Of a stretch of 64,000 bases of DNA, positions 35,289 to 44,019 are shown in pieces. The position numbers and the translations under genes are program-made. Below the pieces are notes generated by a model. That model saw only the letters and a list, made by a program, of their open reading frames with translations. It made no database searches and was not told where the DNA came from. Position 1 is the stretch's first letter. Each line of letters opens with the position of its first letter. This stretch comes from Mycolicibacterium hassiacum DSM 44199 (lineage in GTDB: Bacteria > Actinomycetota > Actinomycetes > Mycobacteriales > Mycobacteriaceae): positions 4,836,001 through 4,900,000 of the forward strand of contig NZ_LR026975.1 of NCBI RefSeq assembly GCF_900603025.1, given 5' to 3'.

Positions 35289-36749
35289 GGCTCTTCCGAG
35301 TTAGCAGGGGCGTACCTGCTTGGTGCTGGGTGGCGTCCGCCGGGATTGGCGGGTGCAGGCCCACCGTACTCGGCGGCGTTGGTTTTCTGGGTTGCGGAAT
35401 CCGAAGGCGATGCGGCCGACGTGTTTGATGATGCGGTTGTAGCCTTCGCTGCGGGCGTTGGACAGTCCGGTCTGGATGGCCAGGATCATCGGCTCCTGCC
35501 ATGCTGAGATGGTGCGGGCAAGCTTGCTGATCTCGGGCACCGAGCAGGCGGCGCAGAACGTGTAGAACCGGTACAGCGCATCGCGGATCTCGTAGGTCAA
35601 TCCGCCACGGGCGGTGCAGGCCAACACATCTCGTAGGAGCTCTTTGGCGATCCAGGCGGCGGCGATGTCGCCATTGGGGTCCGCTGAGGTCAGTTTCACG
35701 AACAGCTTGTGGCGTTGCTCATCGGTCAATCGCTCAGCGGCGCGCAGCAGCCGGCGCCGGTTGATCCATTCGGGGTCGCTTTTGCGTCCGCGGCGCAAAC
35801 GGTGGGCTTGGGTAGTGCGGCGCCGGACCTCATCGACCATTTCGTTGGCCCGCTTGACCAGATGAAACCGATCGACGATCAGCTTCGCGTGCGGCAACGC
35901 TTGGCGCGCAGCGTTGGCGTAGGTGACCGACATGTCGATCGCGACGAACTCGATGGTGGCCTTCCAGCCGGGATCACGCTGATCCAGCCAGTCGGTCACC
36001 GGTTTGGCCGCACGGCCGTTGACCTGCACCAACAACCCGCCCGTGCCGGTGATATCGACCAGCCCGGTGTCGAAGCGGTCCACCCAGGATCGGGTACCGG
36101 TCTGCGAGCAGGTCTCCCATTTGGCCTTGCCGCGACGGGTCTCGTCGATTCCCAGCACGCTCACGGCTTCGGGTTCGCCGGCCAGCACCGGGTCCGCCGT
36201 GGCGATGACCGCGTCGTGACAGGTGTTCCAGGTGCAGCCGTACGCGGCGGCGACCGCCTTGACCGAGCGGTCATCGTCAAGCACCGCCGAGGCCATCTCG
36301 CGCTTGGCCCGCACCGTCACCCGTGCTCGCGGCGGGATCGACGGCACCGACTCTGTGAATGACTTGCGGTCACAACACATGTTGGCGCACAACCACTTTC
36401 GTTTCCGCCACACGATCCGGGGAATGTCCGGCCCGATCTTGATATCGCGGGGCCGAGTGCTCACCCAGCCCTTCGAGCGAGCTGACCGGACCATGCATCC
36501 AGGACACACGCCGACCCACTGCTCGGCGGTGCGGACATAGATGGTGCGGGTTCGGTCGAGGTCGACATGCACAGACTCCACGACGACACCGTCGAGTCCA
36601 AGCAGCAGGGAACCACTAGTCTGGGGCAAGCTCGCGCCTTTGCTTCTGGATGCGTCAAGAACACCCAGTTGACAAGGGCGCGAGCCCTCAATCAGTCACC
36701 GACACGATCCGAATCGGTCACACCAGACCCCTACCAACTCGGAAGAGCC
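35289..36749 (-). mobile_element. ISL3-family insertion sequence (1,461 bp) inside the sdh1 operon
   Basis: Inverted repeats start GGCTCTTCCGAGTT at both ends (left 35289, right complement from 36749; 17 of the first 19 bases agree). The 8-bp target duplication GCGAAAGC is at 35281-35288 and 36750-36757, the size known for ISL3. The transposase appears intact and reads in the same direction as the sdh genes. Confidence 0.95.
35301..36629 (-). CDS. ISL3-family transposase
   Basis: A 442-residue transposase with an N-terminal zinc-binding segment ('VGVCPGC', 'KWLCANMCCDRKSF'), a helix-turn-helix ('AVAAAYGCTWNTCHDAVIAT') and the DDE domain ('SVLGIDETRRGK', 'EFVAIDMSVTYAN', 'DRFHLVKRANEMV', C-terminal 'NARSEGYNRIIKHVGRIAFG'). 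TTG start at 36629; the TAA stop lies within the left inverted repeat. No frameshift is seen, so the element may be active. Confidence 0.95.
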   Translation of the reverse strand: MPQTSGSLLLGLDGVVVESVHVDLDRTRTIYVRTAEQWVGVCPGCMVRSARSKGWVSTRPRDIKIGPDIPRIVWRKRKWLCANMCCDRKSFTESVPSIPPRARVTVRAKREMASAVLDDDRSVKAVAAAYGCTWNTCHDAVIATADPVLAGEPEAVSVLGIDETRRGKAKWETCSQTGTRSWVDRFDTGLVDITGTGGLLVQVNGRAAKPVTDWLDQRDPGWKATIEFVAIDMSVTYANAARQALPHAKLIVDRFHLVKRANEMVDEVRRRTTQAHRLRRGRKSDPEWINRRRLLRAAERLTDEQRHKLFVKLTSADPNGDIAAAWIAKELLRDVLACTARGGLTYEIRDALYRFYTFCAACSVPEISKLARTISAWQEPMILAIQTGLSNARSEGYNRIIKHVGRIAFGFRNPENQRRRVRWACTRQSRRTPPSTKQVRPC

Positions 36750-36769
36750 GCGAAAGCCGCCTCCGGCGG

Positions 36770-37576
36770 TCAGCCGATGAACCGCAAGTCGCTGATCCAG
36801 CCGGCCGACACCGCCATGATGTAGAAGTCGGTGAGCACCAGCGTGCCCAGGGTGATCCACGCCCACTGCATGTGGCGGGTGTTGATCTTGCTGACCTGCG
36901 TCCAAAGCCAGTACCGCACAGGGTGTTTGGAGAAATGCTTGAGACGGCCGCCGGTGACGTGCCGGCACGAGTGGCAGGACAGCGTGTAGGTCCACAGCAG
37001 GATCACGTTGCCGATGAGGATCAGGTTCCCCAGGCCGAGGCCGTGGCGGAGCGGCACGATGGCGTCGTAGGTGTTGATCACCGAGATGATCAGCGCGACG
37101 TAGAAGAAGTAGCGGTGCGAGTTCTGCACGATCAGCGGCAGCCGGGTCTCCCCGGTGTAACGCGAATGCGGTTCGGCCACAGCGCATGCCGGCGGTGACT
37201 GCCACACCGACCGGTAGTAGGCCCGGCGGTAGTAGTAGCAGGTGACCCGGAACAGCAACAGGAACGGCAACGAGAACGCCGCGTAGGGCAACCACCACAC
37301 GTCGGGCAGATACTGGCCGAAATGGCTGGCCTCAGGGATGCACCCGCGGGAGACGCACGGTGAGTAGAACGGCGTCAGGTACTGGTAGTCCTCGACGTAG
37401 TACCACTTCTGCATCAAAGCCCTGATGAAGCCGTACAGCAGGAATGCGCCCAACCCCAGGTTGGTCAGCAGCGGTGGCATCCACCAACGGTCGGTGCGCA
37501 GCGTGCGCTGGGGGATCTGGGCGCGGCCCGGCGAGAAGACGCCGGTCGCCTTATCGACGGCGGTCGGTGCGCTCAC
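36770..37576 (-). CDS. sdhC: Succinate dehydrogenase 1 membrane anchor (Rv0249c type)
   Basis: A 268-residue integral membrane protein with about five helices, including 'LGAFLLYGFIRALMQKWYYV', 'YAAFSLPFLLLFRVTCYYY', 'YFFYVALIISVINTYDA' and 'ITLGTLVLTDFYIMAVSAGW'. His residues in 'SCHSCRHVTGG' could bind heme. It anchors the sdh1 complex and passes electrons to quinone. First structural subunit of the operon; the ISL3 element starts 20 bases after its stop and splits it from sdhA. Confidence 0.9.
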   Translation of the reverse strand: MSAPTAVDKATGVFSPGRAQIPQRTLRTDRWWMPPLLTNLGLGAFLLYGFIRALMQKWYYVEDYQYLTPFYSPCVSRGCIPEASHFGQYLPDVWWLPYAAFSLPFLLLFRVTCYYYRRAYYRSVWQSPPACAVAEPHSRYTGETRLPLIVQNSHRYFFYVALIISVINTYDAIVPLRHGLGLGNLILIGNVILLWTYTLSCHSCRHVTGGRLKHFSKHPVRYWLWTQVSKINTRHMQWAWITLGTLVLTDFYIMAVSAGWISDLRFIG

Positions 37577-37625
37577 TATTGCCTTTCAGTGTTCAGATAT
37601 CGGGCTGCCAATGGTGGGAAAGCGG

Positions 37626-37928
37626 TTATCGCGTGCCGCCGAGCCCCTCGTCGTCGACATCCCGCCAGAAGTCGGTGTCGTACTGGGTGTCGGGGATCGG
37701 GATGCGCTCGCTGACACGCGGGGGATGCACCACGCCTCGCCCCCGGCTGAGCTCGAGCTCCTCGGCGTCGATGTCGAGCCGGTCGATGTCGTTGAGGATG
37801 CGCTCGGCGTCGTTGACGATGCGCCGCGTGGCGGGGCTGTCGCCGTACTTGGCCGCCAGCGACGTCACGCACCGCCGGAGGTTTCCGATCAACTCATGCA
37901 GCTCGGCGAGTTCGGTGGTGCTGGACAC
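37626..37928 (-). CDS. Conserved sdh1-operon protein (Rv0250c type)
   Basis: A 100-residue soluble protein. The GTG at 37928 ('VSSTTELAELHELIG') has AAGGAGG just upstream; the frame stays open above but is not conserved. Conserved parts are 'NLRRCVTSLAAKYGDSPATR' and the end 'YDTDFWRDVDDEGLGG'. It precedes the Sdh1 anchor gene, as in M. tuberculosis. Function is unknown; always next to sdh1, so an assembly or accessory role is an inference. Confidence 0.85.
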   Translation of the reverse strand: MSSTTELAELHELIGNLRRCVTSLAAKYGDSPATRRIVNDAERILNDIDRLDIDAEELELSRGRGVVHPPRVSERIPIPDTQYDTDFWRDVDDEGLGGTR

Positions 37929-38038
37929 GTGACCTCCTTGGACTGGAAGGGTGTCAGGAATCACAGTACGACACCCGCTGTAGGGCACATCATGCGATAG
38001 GTGTGAGTCCTGTCACGTCGGATTGAGAGGTTTGCCCG

Positions 38039-38797
38039 ATGACCAGAGCCGAGCTCGCCGCCGCGGCCGAGAAACTCCTGAGACTGCACCGTCCCGGCGA
38101 CCCGGTGGTGTTGCCGACGGTGTGGGACGCCTGGTCGGCGCGGCTGGCCGCCGATGCCGGGTTCGCCGCGCTCACCGTCGGCAGCCACCCGCTGGCCGAG
38201 TCGCTGGGCAGATCCGACAACGAGGGGATGACCTTCGACGAGGTGTGCGCGGCGGTCGGGCGGATCACCGCGGCCGTCGAGGTGCCGGTGTCGGTGGACA
38301 TCGAGTCCGGCTACGGGCAGCCGCCGGACCGGCTCATCGAGGGGCTGCTCGACGCCGGCGCGGTGGGCCTGAACATCGAGGACACCGTGCACGGCGAGGG
38401 AGGGCGGCTGCGGTCGCCGAGTGAGCACGCGCAGTTGGTCGGTGCCCTGCGCGAGGCCGCCGACCGGGCGGGGGTACACGTGGTGATCAATGCCCGCTCC
38501 GACCTGTTCCTGCGCCGCGACGGCGACGACGCGGACCGGGTGGAGCGGGCGATCGCCCGGCTGAGCGAGGCCGCGGCCGCGGGTGCCGATGTGCTCTACC
38601 CGGTGGGGTTCCATGACCCGGACACGCTGCGACGGCTGGCCGGCGAGCTGCCGCGGCCGATCAACGCGATCGCCCGGCCGGACCGCTCGGACCCGGCGTC
38701 GTTCGGTTCGCTGGGTGTCGGGCGGATCGGCTTCGGGCCGTTCTGGCAGTATGCGTTGGCCGAGCATGCCAACGACCTGCTCCGGCGCTGGGTGTAG
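38039..38797 (+). CDS. Isocitrate lyase/PEP mutase family enzyme
   Basis: A 252-residue TIM-barrel protein of the PEP phosphonomutase-like group. Seen: 'LPTVWDAWSARLAADAGFAA' (substrate Trp/Asp loop), 'VSVDIESGYG' (metal-binding Asp/Glu), 'GLNIEDTVHG' and 'INARSD'. Members act on C-C or C-P bonds of small oxoacids. It lacks the long insert of true isocitrate lyase. Starts with ATG 110 bases from the divergent Rv0250c-type gene. Confidence 0.85.
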   Translation: MTRAELAAAAEKLLRLHRPGDPVVLPTVWDAWSARLAADAGFAALTVGSHPLAESLGRSDNEGMTFDEVCAAVGRITAAVEVPVSVDIESGYGQPPDRLIEGLLDAGAVGLNIEDTVHGEGGRLRSPSEHAQLVGALREAADRAGVHVVINARSDLFLRRDGDDADRVERAIARLSEAAAAGADVLYPVGFHDPDTLRRLAGELPRPINAIARPDRSDPASFGSLGVGRIGFGPFWQYALAEHANDLLRRWV

Positions 38798-38841
38798 GTG
38801 CGCCGGAGCCAGGCGCTGGAGGATCTGGGGCATCGGGTGGC

Positions 38842-39267
38842 ATGACCGACTACGACAGCGAAACTCACGGCGACGACGAGCGGCGGCCGGATTGGGAAGA
38901 GCAGCGGCCGCTGGTGGTCGCGGGCGGGACCGCGCTGGCGGTGCTGCTGGCGATCCTGGTCTACGCGGTGCTGCGCACGGCCGACGCTTCCAAGACGCCG
39001 ACGGTCATTCCGCCGCCCGCGCCGTCGACCTCGCCGACCTACGTCAAGACCACGACCACCACCACCCGCTACACCACCCCGAGTTTCCAGACCAGCGACG
39101 ACGCGGTGCCGCCGGCGGTGGATCCCGGCGAGCCGACCACCGAGACCACACCGACAACCACGACGACCACCGAGACCACACCGATAACCACGACGACGAC
39201 CCGGACCACGACGACGCGCACCCGGCCGACCACCATCACGACCACGATCGCCGAGCCCGGCGGGTAG
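38842..39267 (+). CDS. Thr-rich single-pass membrane protein
   Basis: A 141-residue protein with a charged cytoplasmic start ('DYDSETHGDDERRPDWEEQR'), one membrane helix ('LVVAGGTALAVLLAILVYAV') and an exported tail that is almost all Thr with Pro, Arg and Glu. The tail contains a DNA-level repeat of about 30 bp (two copies near 39138-39197). Such tails are common in mycobacterial envelope proteins and may be mannosylated. Function is unknown. Confidence 0.8.
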   Translation: MTDYDSETHGDDERRPDWEEQRPLVVAGGTALAVLLAILVYAVLRTADASKTPTVIPPPAPSTSPTYVKTTTTTTRYTTPSFQTSDDAVPPAVDPGEPTTETTPTTTTTTETTPITTTTTRTTTTRTRPTTITTTIAEPGG

Positions 39268-39286
39268 CGCCCCATGAAAACCGAAA

Positions 39287-39315
39287 GCCGGTGGAATACC
39301 GTGGATTCCACCGGC
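39287..39315. terminator. Bidirectional terminator between Thr-rich gene and hsp20
   Basis: GCCGGTGGAAT and ATTCCACCGGC pair perfectly over 11 bp with a 7-base loop, between two convergent genes. Confidence 0.8.
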
Positions 39316-39332
39316 TTCGCCGAGCTATCGGA

Positions 39333-39791
39333 TCACTTGGCCTCGATCGCGATGCGCTTGGTCTCCGGGCTCTTGTGGGCCCCGGCCACGCGAACGGTCA
39401 ACACGCCCGCGTCGTACGAGGCCGAGACCATGTCGCTGGTCACATGCTCCGGGAGCTTGAACGAGCGCCGGAACGATCCGTAGCGGACCTCGCGCAGCAC
39501 GCGTCCGTCGCGGTCGTCGGCCCGTTCGTCGCGCCGCTCACCGTGGACGACGAGGTAACCGCGATCGACCTCGACGTGGACGTCCTTGTCGACGTCGACG
39601 CCGGGGAGCTCGATGCGAACCAGGGCGTCGTCACCGTCGCGCACGATCTCCGCGGCGGGGGTGAACGAGCCGCCGAACCAGTCGTCAGCAGTTGCCGGAC
39701 CGAAGAATTCGCGTACCCAGCGGTCCATCCAGCGATCGAAGTAGCGGTCGACGTCCCACGCGGGGCGAGTGCGCAATGCCAAGGCGTTCAT
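39333..39791 (-). CDS. hsp20: Small heat-shock protein Hsp20 (Acr2, Rv0251c type)
   Basis: A 152-residue alpha-crystallin chaperone that holds unfolded proteins. The crystallin domain runs from 'FTPAAEIVRDGDDALVRIEL' to 'SYDAGVLTVRVAGAHK', with the LPG-type 'ELPGVDVDKDV' and 'YGSFRRSFKLP'. The ATG at 39791 ('MNALALRTRPAWDVD') has AGGAGG upstream and matches Rv0251c. A HAIR element upstream indicates HspR repression. Confidence 0.95.
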   Translation of the reverse strand: MNALALRTRPAWDVDRYFDRWMDRWVREFFGPATADDWFGGSFTPAAEIVRDGDDALVRIELPGVDVDKDVHVEVDRGYLVVHGERRDERADDRDGRVLREVRYGSFRRSFKLPEHVTSDMVSASYDAGVLTVRVAGAHKSPETKRIAIEAK

Positions 39792-39877
39792 CTGCTGCCA
39801 CCTCCTGTGTCGAATCCGAGGCATCCCTCGGTTCCGGAATCTCTTCGGCCGTCTTTGTCGGCCGTCACCCGGTAAAA

Positions 39878-39898
39878 CTTGAGTCCCCTACGCTCATG
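39878..39898 (-). promoter_or_regulatory. HAIR element (HspR site) upstream of hsp20
   Basis: CTTGAGT-N7-GCTCATG matches the known HspR-associated inverted repeat CTTGAGT-N7-ACTCAAG at 12 of 14 positions. It lies about 87 bases before the hsp20 start; acr2 of M. tuberculosis is known to be under HspR control. Confidence 0.72.
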
Positions 39899-40036
39899 TT
39901 CCGGGTTTCTGTTCGCTGTGAGCGAACACGCGGCAGGCGGCCCGGCGAGTGAATCGGTTCTGTGGCAGCGGAATCGGCGACGGTGACCCGGTGGTGAACA
40001 TCCGCTCACCGGGGAGGAGCAACGGAGCGGATCAGC

Positions 40037-40645
<609 letters not shown>

Positions 40646-40684
40646 CTACCAGGATGTGTGGCCCAGTTCACCCCGTAGCCCGGG

Positions 40685-41626
40685 CTAGCTGCGAAACGGC
40701 CGGCGCGGACGGGACCAGTGCATGCGCACGGTCTGGCCGGGGCGCATCTGGGCGGTCTTGTCGACGTCCTCGTCGGTGATGACGCCGATCACCGGGTAGC
40801 CGCCGGTCACCGGATGATCCGGCCCCATGATCACCGGAAATCCGTTGGGCGGCACCTGGATCGCGCCGCGGATGGTGCCCTCGCTGGGCAGTTGGCGGCC
40901 CGGGTCGCGGTACTCTATCGGCATGCCGACCAGCCGGGTGCCCACCCGGTCGCTCTTGTTGGTGACCAGCCAGTTGGTGCGGACCAGCACGTCCGGGTCG
41001 ACGAACCAGTCGTCGCGCGGGCCGGGCACCACGTTGAGTTCGAGCACGTCGGCCTCGATGGGTGCCACCGGCGCCTGGTCGAGTTCGGGGAAGTCCTCGG
41101 TGTGCGTGCCGATCGGCAGCACGTCACCGGGCTTGAGCGGCGTCGGGCCGGTTCCCGACATCACGTCGTAGGACCGCGAGCCCAGCACCGGGGAGACGTC
41201 GAACCCGCCGCGCACCGCCAGGTAGCTGCGCAGCCCGGTGTGCGACACCGCCAGCGAGATCACGTCGCCGTCGTGCACGTAGTGGACGCTGTTGATGCCG
41301 AACGGCCGGCCGTTGACGGCCGGGTCGGTATCGGCGCCGGTGACCGCGATCGCCAATCCCTGCGCGCCGCCGCCGTGCACCCGGGCCCACAGCCCGCCGA
41401 ACGTCACCTCGATGGTCGCGCGCTCACCCGGGTTGGCGACCAGCCGGTTGGCCAGCGTGTGCGCCCGCCGGTCGGCTGCCCCGGACCGGCTGACGCCCAT
41501 GTGCGCCAGCCCGCTGCGGCCCAGGTCCTGGACCAGGCACAGCGGGCCGGTGCGCAGGATCTCCAGCGCCGCCGTCGTGGTTTGCGCGGCCCCGGTTGTC
41601 GTGATCGCCCTCGTCGATTCGGTCAT
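40685..41626 (-). CDS. pxpC: 5-oxoprolinase subunit C (Rv0263c type, biotin-dependent carboxylase-like)
   Basis: A 313-residue PxpC/KipA-type protein: '[20 protein letters not shown]', '[20 protein letters not shown]', '[19 protein letters not shown]', '[12 protein letters not shown]'. With PxpB and PxpA it hydrolyses 5-oxoproline with ATP. The ATG at 41626 overlaps the pxpB stop by 4 bases. No pxpA is seen in this window. Confidence 0.92.
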   Translation of the reverse strand: MTESTRAITTTGAAQTTTAALEILRTGPLCLVQDLGRSGLAHMGVSRSGAADRRAHTLANRLVANPGERATIEVTFGGLWARVHGGGAQGLAIAVTGADTDPAVNGRPFGINSVHYVHDGDVISLAVSHTGLRSYLAVRGGFDVSPVLGSRSYDVMSGTGPTPLKPGDVLPIGTHTEDFPELDQAPVAPIEADVLELNVVPGPRDDWFVDPDVLVRTNWLVTNKSDRVGTRLVGMPIEYRDPGRQLPSEGTIRGAIQVPPNGFPVIMGPDHPVTGGYPVIGVITDEDVDKTAQMRPGQTVRMHWSRPRRPFRS

Positions 41627-42297
41627 GCCGTCACCGCCCGGAACCGAACCCACATGCCGGGCAACAGCAGCGCCGGCTGATCCCGGTTCACGTCCCACAT
41701 CGGGGGCTGACCGGGTGCGGTGCGGCCGATCAGCTGCCAGCCGCCCGGGCTCTGCCGCGGGTAGACGCCGCTGAACTCGCCGGCCAGCCCGACCGACCCG
41801 GCCGGCACCTGGGTGCGCGGTTCGGCGCGGCGCGGCACCTGCAACCGCGGATCGCCACCGACCAGGTAGGCAAATCCGGGGGCGAAGCCGCTGAAGCCGA
41901 CCCGCCACGGGGTGCCGGTGTGCGCAGCCACCACCTGCTCGGGGGTCAACCCGGTGAGTTCGGCGACCTCGGCCAGATCGGGGCCGTCGTAGATGACCGC
42001 GAGCTCGACGTCGACGGTCTCCGGCGGGGTCAGCGCCGAGGCCGCGGAGCGCGGAACGTGCAATTTCGCCAGGCGTTGCCGCGTCGGTTGTTGATAGCGC
42101 GGGCCGTCCAGCTTCACCAGGACGGTGCGTGCGGCCGGGACGATGTCGATGACACCCGGCAGATTGGCCGCGCGGATGGCCTCGGCCCACGCCAAAACCG
42201 CTTCGGTGCTGTCGAATTCAAGCAGCAGTGCCCGATCACCGTAGTCATGGACGGTATGAACTACCTCGGGGTCCAGAACATCGACAGTCAGGCTCAT
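41623..42297 (-). CDS. pxpB: 5-oxoprolinase subunit B (Rv0264c type)
   Basis: A 224-residue PxpB/KipI-type protein: '[16 protein letters not shown]', '[20 protein letters not shown]', '[16 protein letters not shown]', '[12 protein letters not shown]'. It pairs with PxpC, to which it is translationally coupled. In M. tuberculosis it follows fecB2 directly; here a YhhQ-type transporter gene lies between. Confidence 0.92.
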   Translation of the reverse strand: MSLTVDVLDPEVVHTVHDYGDRALLLEFDSTEAVLAWAEAIRAANLPGVIDIVPAARTVLVKLDGPRYQQPTRQRLAKLHVPRSAASALTPPETVDVELAVIYDGPDLAEVAELTGLTPEQVVAAHTGTPWRVGFSGFAPGFAYLVGGDPRLQVPRRAEPRTQVPAGSVGLAGEFSGVYPRQSPGGWQLIGRTAPGQPPMWDVNRDQPALLLPGMWVRFRAVTA

Positions 42298-42371
42298 AAC
42301 ACGAACTTACCCGCGAGTAGCAACTGCTACACCTGCTCTGTGAGCATTGCCAGAACAGCCTTATCGAGTCC

Positions 42372-43064
42372 TCACACAACGGGCTGGTAGGTCGGCTCGC
42401 GGCGCTTGACGTACGCGATCACCCGGTAGGTGATCGGCAGCACCAGGACCTCCACCGCGGTCTTGTAGACGAAGCCGAGCGCGACGTAGGTGAGGAAGTC
42501 GTCCCAGCTGTCGATACCGATCGCGGTCGCGGCGATGCTACAGAACACCAGGGTGTCGGCGAACTCGCCGACCACTGTCGACCCGATCAGCCGGGCCCAC
42601 AGGTACCGCTCCTTGGTGCGCTGCTTGATCCGCACCACCACCCACGCGTTGAGCAGCTGGCCGATCAGGAAGCCGGCGAGCCCGGCGATGATCAGCTGGG
42701 TGAACGGTTTGACCACGGCCTCGAACGCGGCCTGGTGTTCGTAGAAGTCGGCGGCCGGCAGGTAGGCGGTCAGCCAGAAGGTGAACGCGGCGACGGCCTC
42801 CATCACGAACGCGACGTAGACGGCGCGGCGGGTGGCGGCGAACCCGTACACCTCGGAGAGCACGTCGCCGATGACGTAGGTCAGCGGGAACACGATGAAC
42901 CCGCCGTCGGTGATCAGCGACCAGTCGCCGATGACGGGCCCGAACGCGATGCCCTTGGTGGCCGCGACGTTGGAGATCAGCACCAGGCCGGTGAACACCG
43001 CCACCAGCGTGGGGTAGTAGGCCGACCCGACGGTGGCGAAGCCTTTGTGCCGCGTGTTGTTCAC
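42372..43064 (-). CDS. yhhQ: Queuosine-precursor transporter (YhhQ/VUT family)
   Basis: A 230-residue membrane protein with about six helices and the family segments 'NVAATKGIAFGP', 'FPLTYVIGDVLSEVYGF', 'WVVVRIKQRTKERYLWAR' and 'STVVGEFADTLVFCSIA'. YhhQ imports 7-deazaguanine precursors (preQ0/preQ1). GTG start at 43064, 33 bases after fecB2; too little space for a preQ1 riboswitch. It interrupts the fecB2-pxpBC order known from M. tuberculosis. Confidence 0.88.
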   Translation of the reverse strand: MNNTRHKGFATVGSAYYPTLVAVFTGLVLISNVAATKGIAFGPVIGDWSLITDGGFIVFPLTYVIGDVLSEVYGFAATRRAVYVAFVMEAVAAFTFWLTAYLPAADFYEHQAAFEAVVKPFTQLIIAGLAGFLIGQLLNAWVVVRIKQRTKERYLWARLIGSTVVGEFADTLVFCSIAATAIGIDSWDDFLTYVALGFVYKTAVEVLVLPITYRVIAYVKRREPTYQPVV

Positions 43065-43097
43065 CCGGTCATCTTCGCGCAGCCGGGTATCGGGCCG

Positions 43098-44006
43098 TCA
43101 GCCGAGGACGGGGGCGATCAGCGGCGGCAGCCGGTCGGCGACCACCGGGTAGGACAGCGGCGAGCCGAACGCGATCGCGGCGGCCAGTTCGCGGTCGGTG
43201 AACACGCTGCGCCGCAGGTGCGGTGCGACGGTCGGATCGGCCTCGAGCGCGGCCCGGTCCTCGTCGGTCTCGGTGGTCCAGATCAGCACGTCGGCGGCCT
43301 GCGGATCGGTGTGGTCGGGCACCGAGAACCCCATCGCGGTCAGGAAGTCGCTGCGCCACCGCGGCGTCAGCGGCCGGATCTGCCCGTCGTCGAGGCGGCC
43401 CTCGAGCAGCAGCACCGTCTTGCCCGCGAACTCGCCGTGGGCGCGGTCGACGGCGGCGAACCGCTCCTCGACATCGGCGATGACCTGTTGCATCTCCTCG
43501 TTCTTGAACACCGCCTGCCCGATGATGGTGGCCTGGTCCCGCCACGGTTCGAAGAAGGCGTCCCGGCCGGACTGGGCGATGGTCGGCGCGATCTGCGACA
43601 GCCGCTCATAGGTGCCGCGGTCCAGCCCGGCGTTGGTGGCGACGATGAGATCCGGTGACAGCTCGGCGATCCGGTCCACCTGGATGCCGTCGTCGAGGCT
43701 GAGCACCACCGGTTGCGCGTCGCCGAGCCGGGGCCGCGCCCACGGCCACACCGCGAACTGCTCCCCGCCGAACCACTCGGTGACCGCGATCGGCACCACC
43801 CCGACCGCCAGCAGATCGTCCTGCTCGGTCAGGCCCGCGCTGACCACCCGCGTCGGTGGTGCGGGAATCCTGGTCTCGCCGAACACATGTCGGACCGTCA
43901 CCGATCCGTCGGAGGCCACTTCCCCGGGCCGCGGCCCGCAGGCCGCGGTCAGGGCGACGCCTGCCGTGATCGCGAGGAAACCGCGCCGGGACCACACGCT
44001 GGGCAC
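43098..44006 (-). CDS. fecB2: Iron-siderophore-binding lipoprotein FecB2 (Rv0265c type)
   Basis: A 302-residue type III periplasmic-binding lipoprotein. The signal has twin arginines and a lipobox ('SRRGFLAITAGVALTAAC', Cys at about 23). The body has 'RVVSAGLTEQDDLLAVGVVP' and 'LSPDLIVATNAG', typical of the FecB/TroA-like helical-backbone fold. It should bind ferric siderophore or heme outside the membrane. No ABC transporter genes are adjacent. Confidence 0.9.
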   Translation of the reverse strand: MPSVWSRRGFLAITAGVALTAACGPRPGEVASDGSVTVRHVFGETRIPAPPTRVVSAGLTEQDDLLAVGVVPIAVTEWFGGEQFAVWPWARPRLGDAQPVVLSLDDGIQVDRIAELSPDLIVATNAGLDRGTYERLSQIAPTIAQSGRDAFFEPWRDQATIIGQAVFKNEEMQQVIADVEERFAAVDRAHGEFAGKTVLLLEGRLDDGQIRPLTPRWRSDFLTAMGFSVPDHTDPQAADVLIWTTETDEDRAALEADPTVAPHLRRSVFTDRELAAAIAFGSPLSYPVVADRLPPLIAPVLG

Positions 44007-44019
44007 CCGGGCAGATTAG

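Noticed and set aside
43065..43097. preQ1 riboswitch before the YhhQ-type gene
   Set aside because: Only 33 bases separate it from fecB2; no room or motif.
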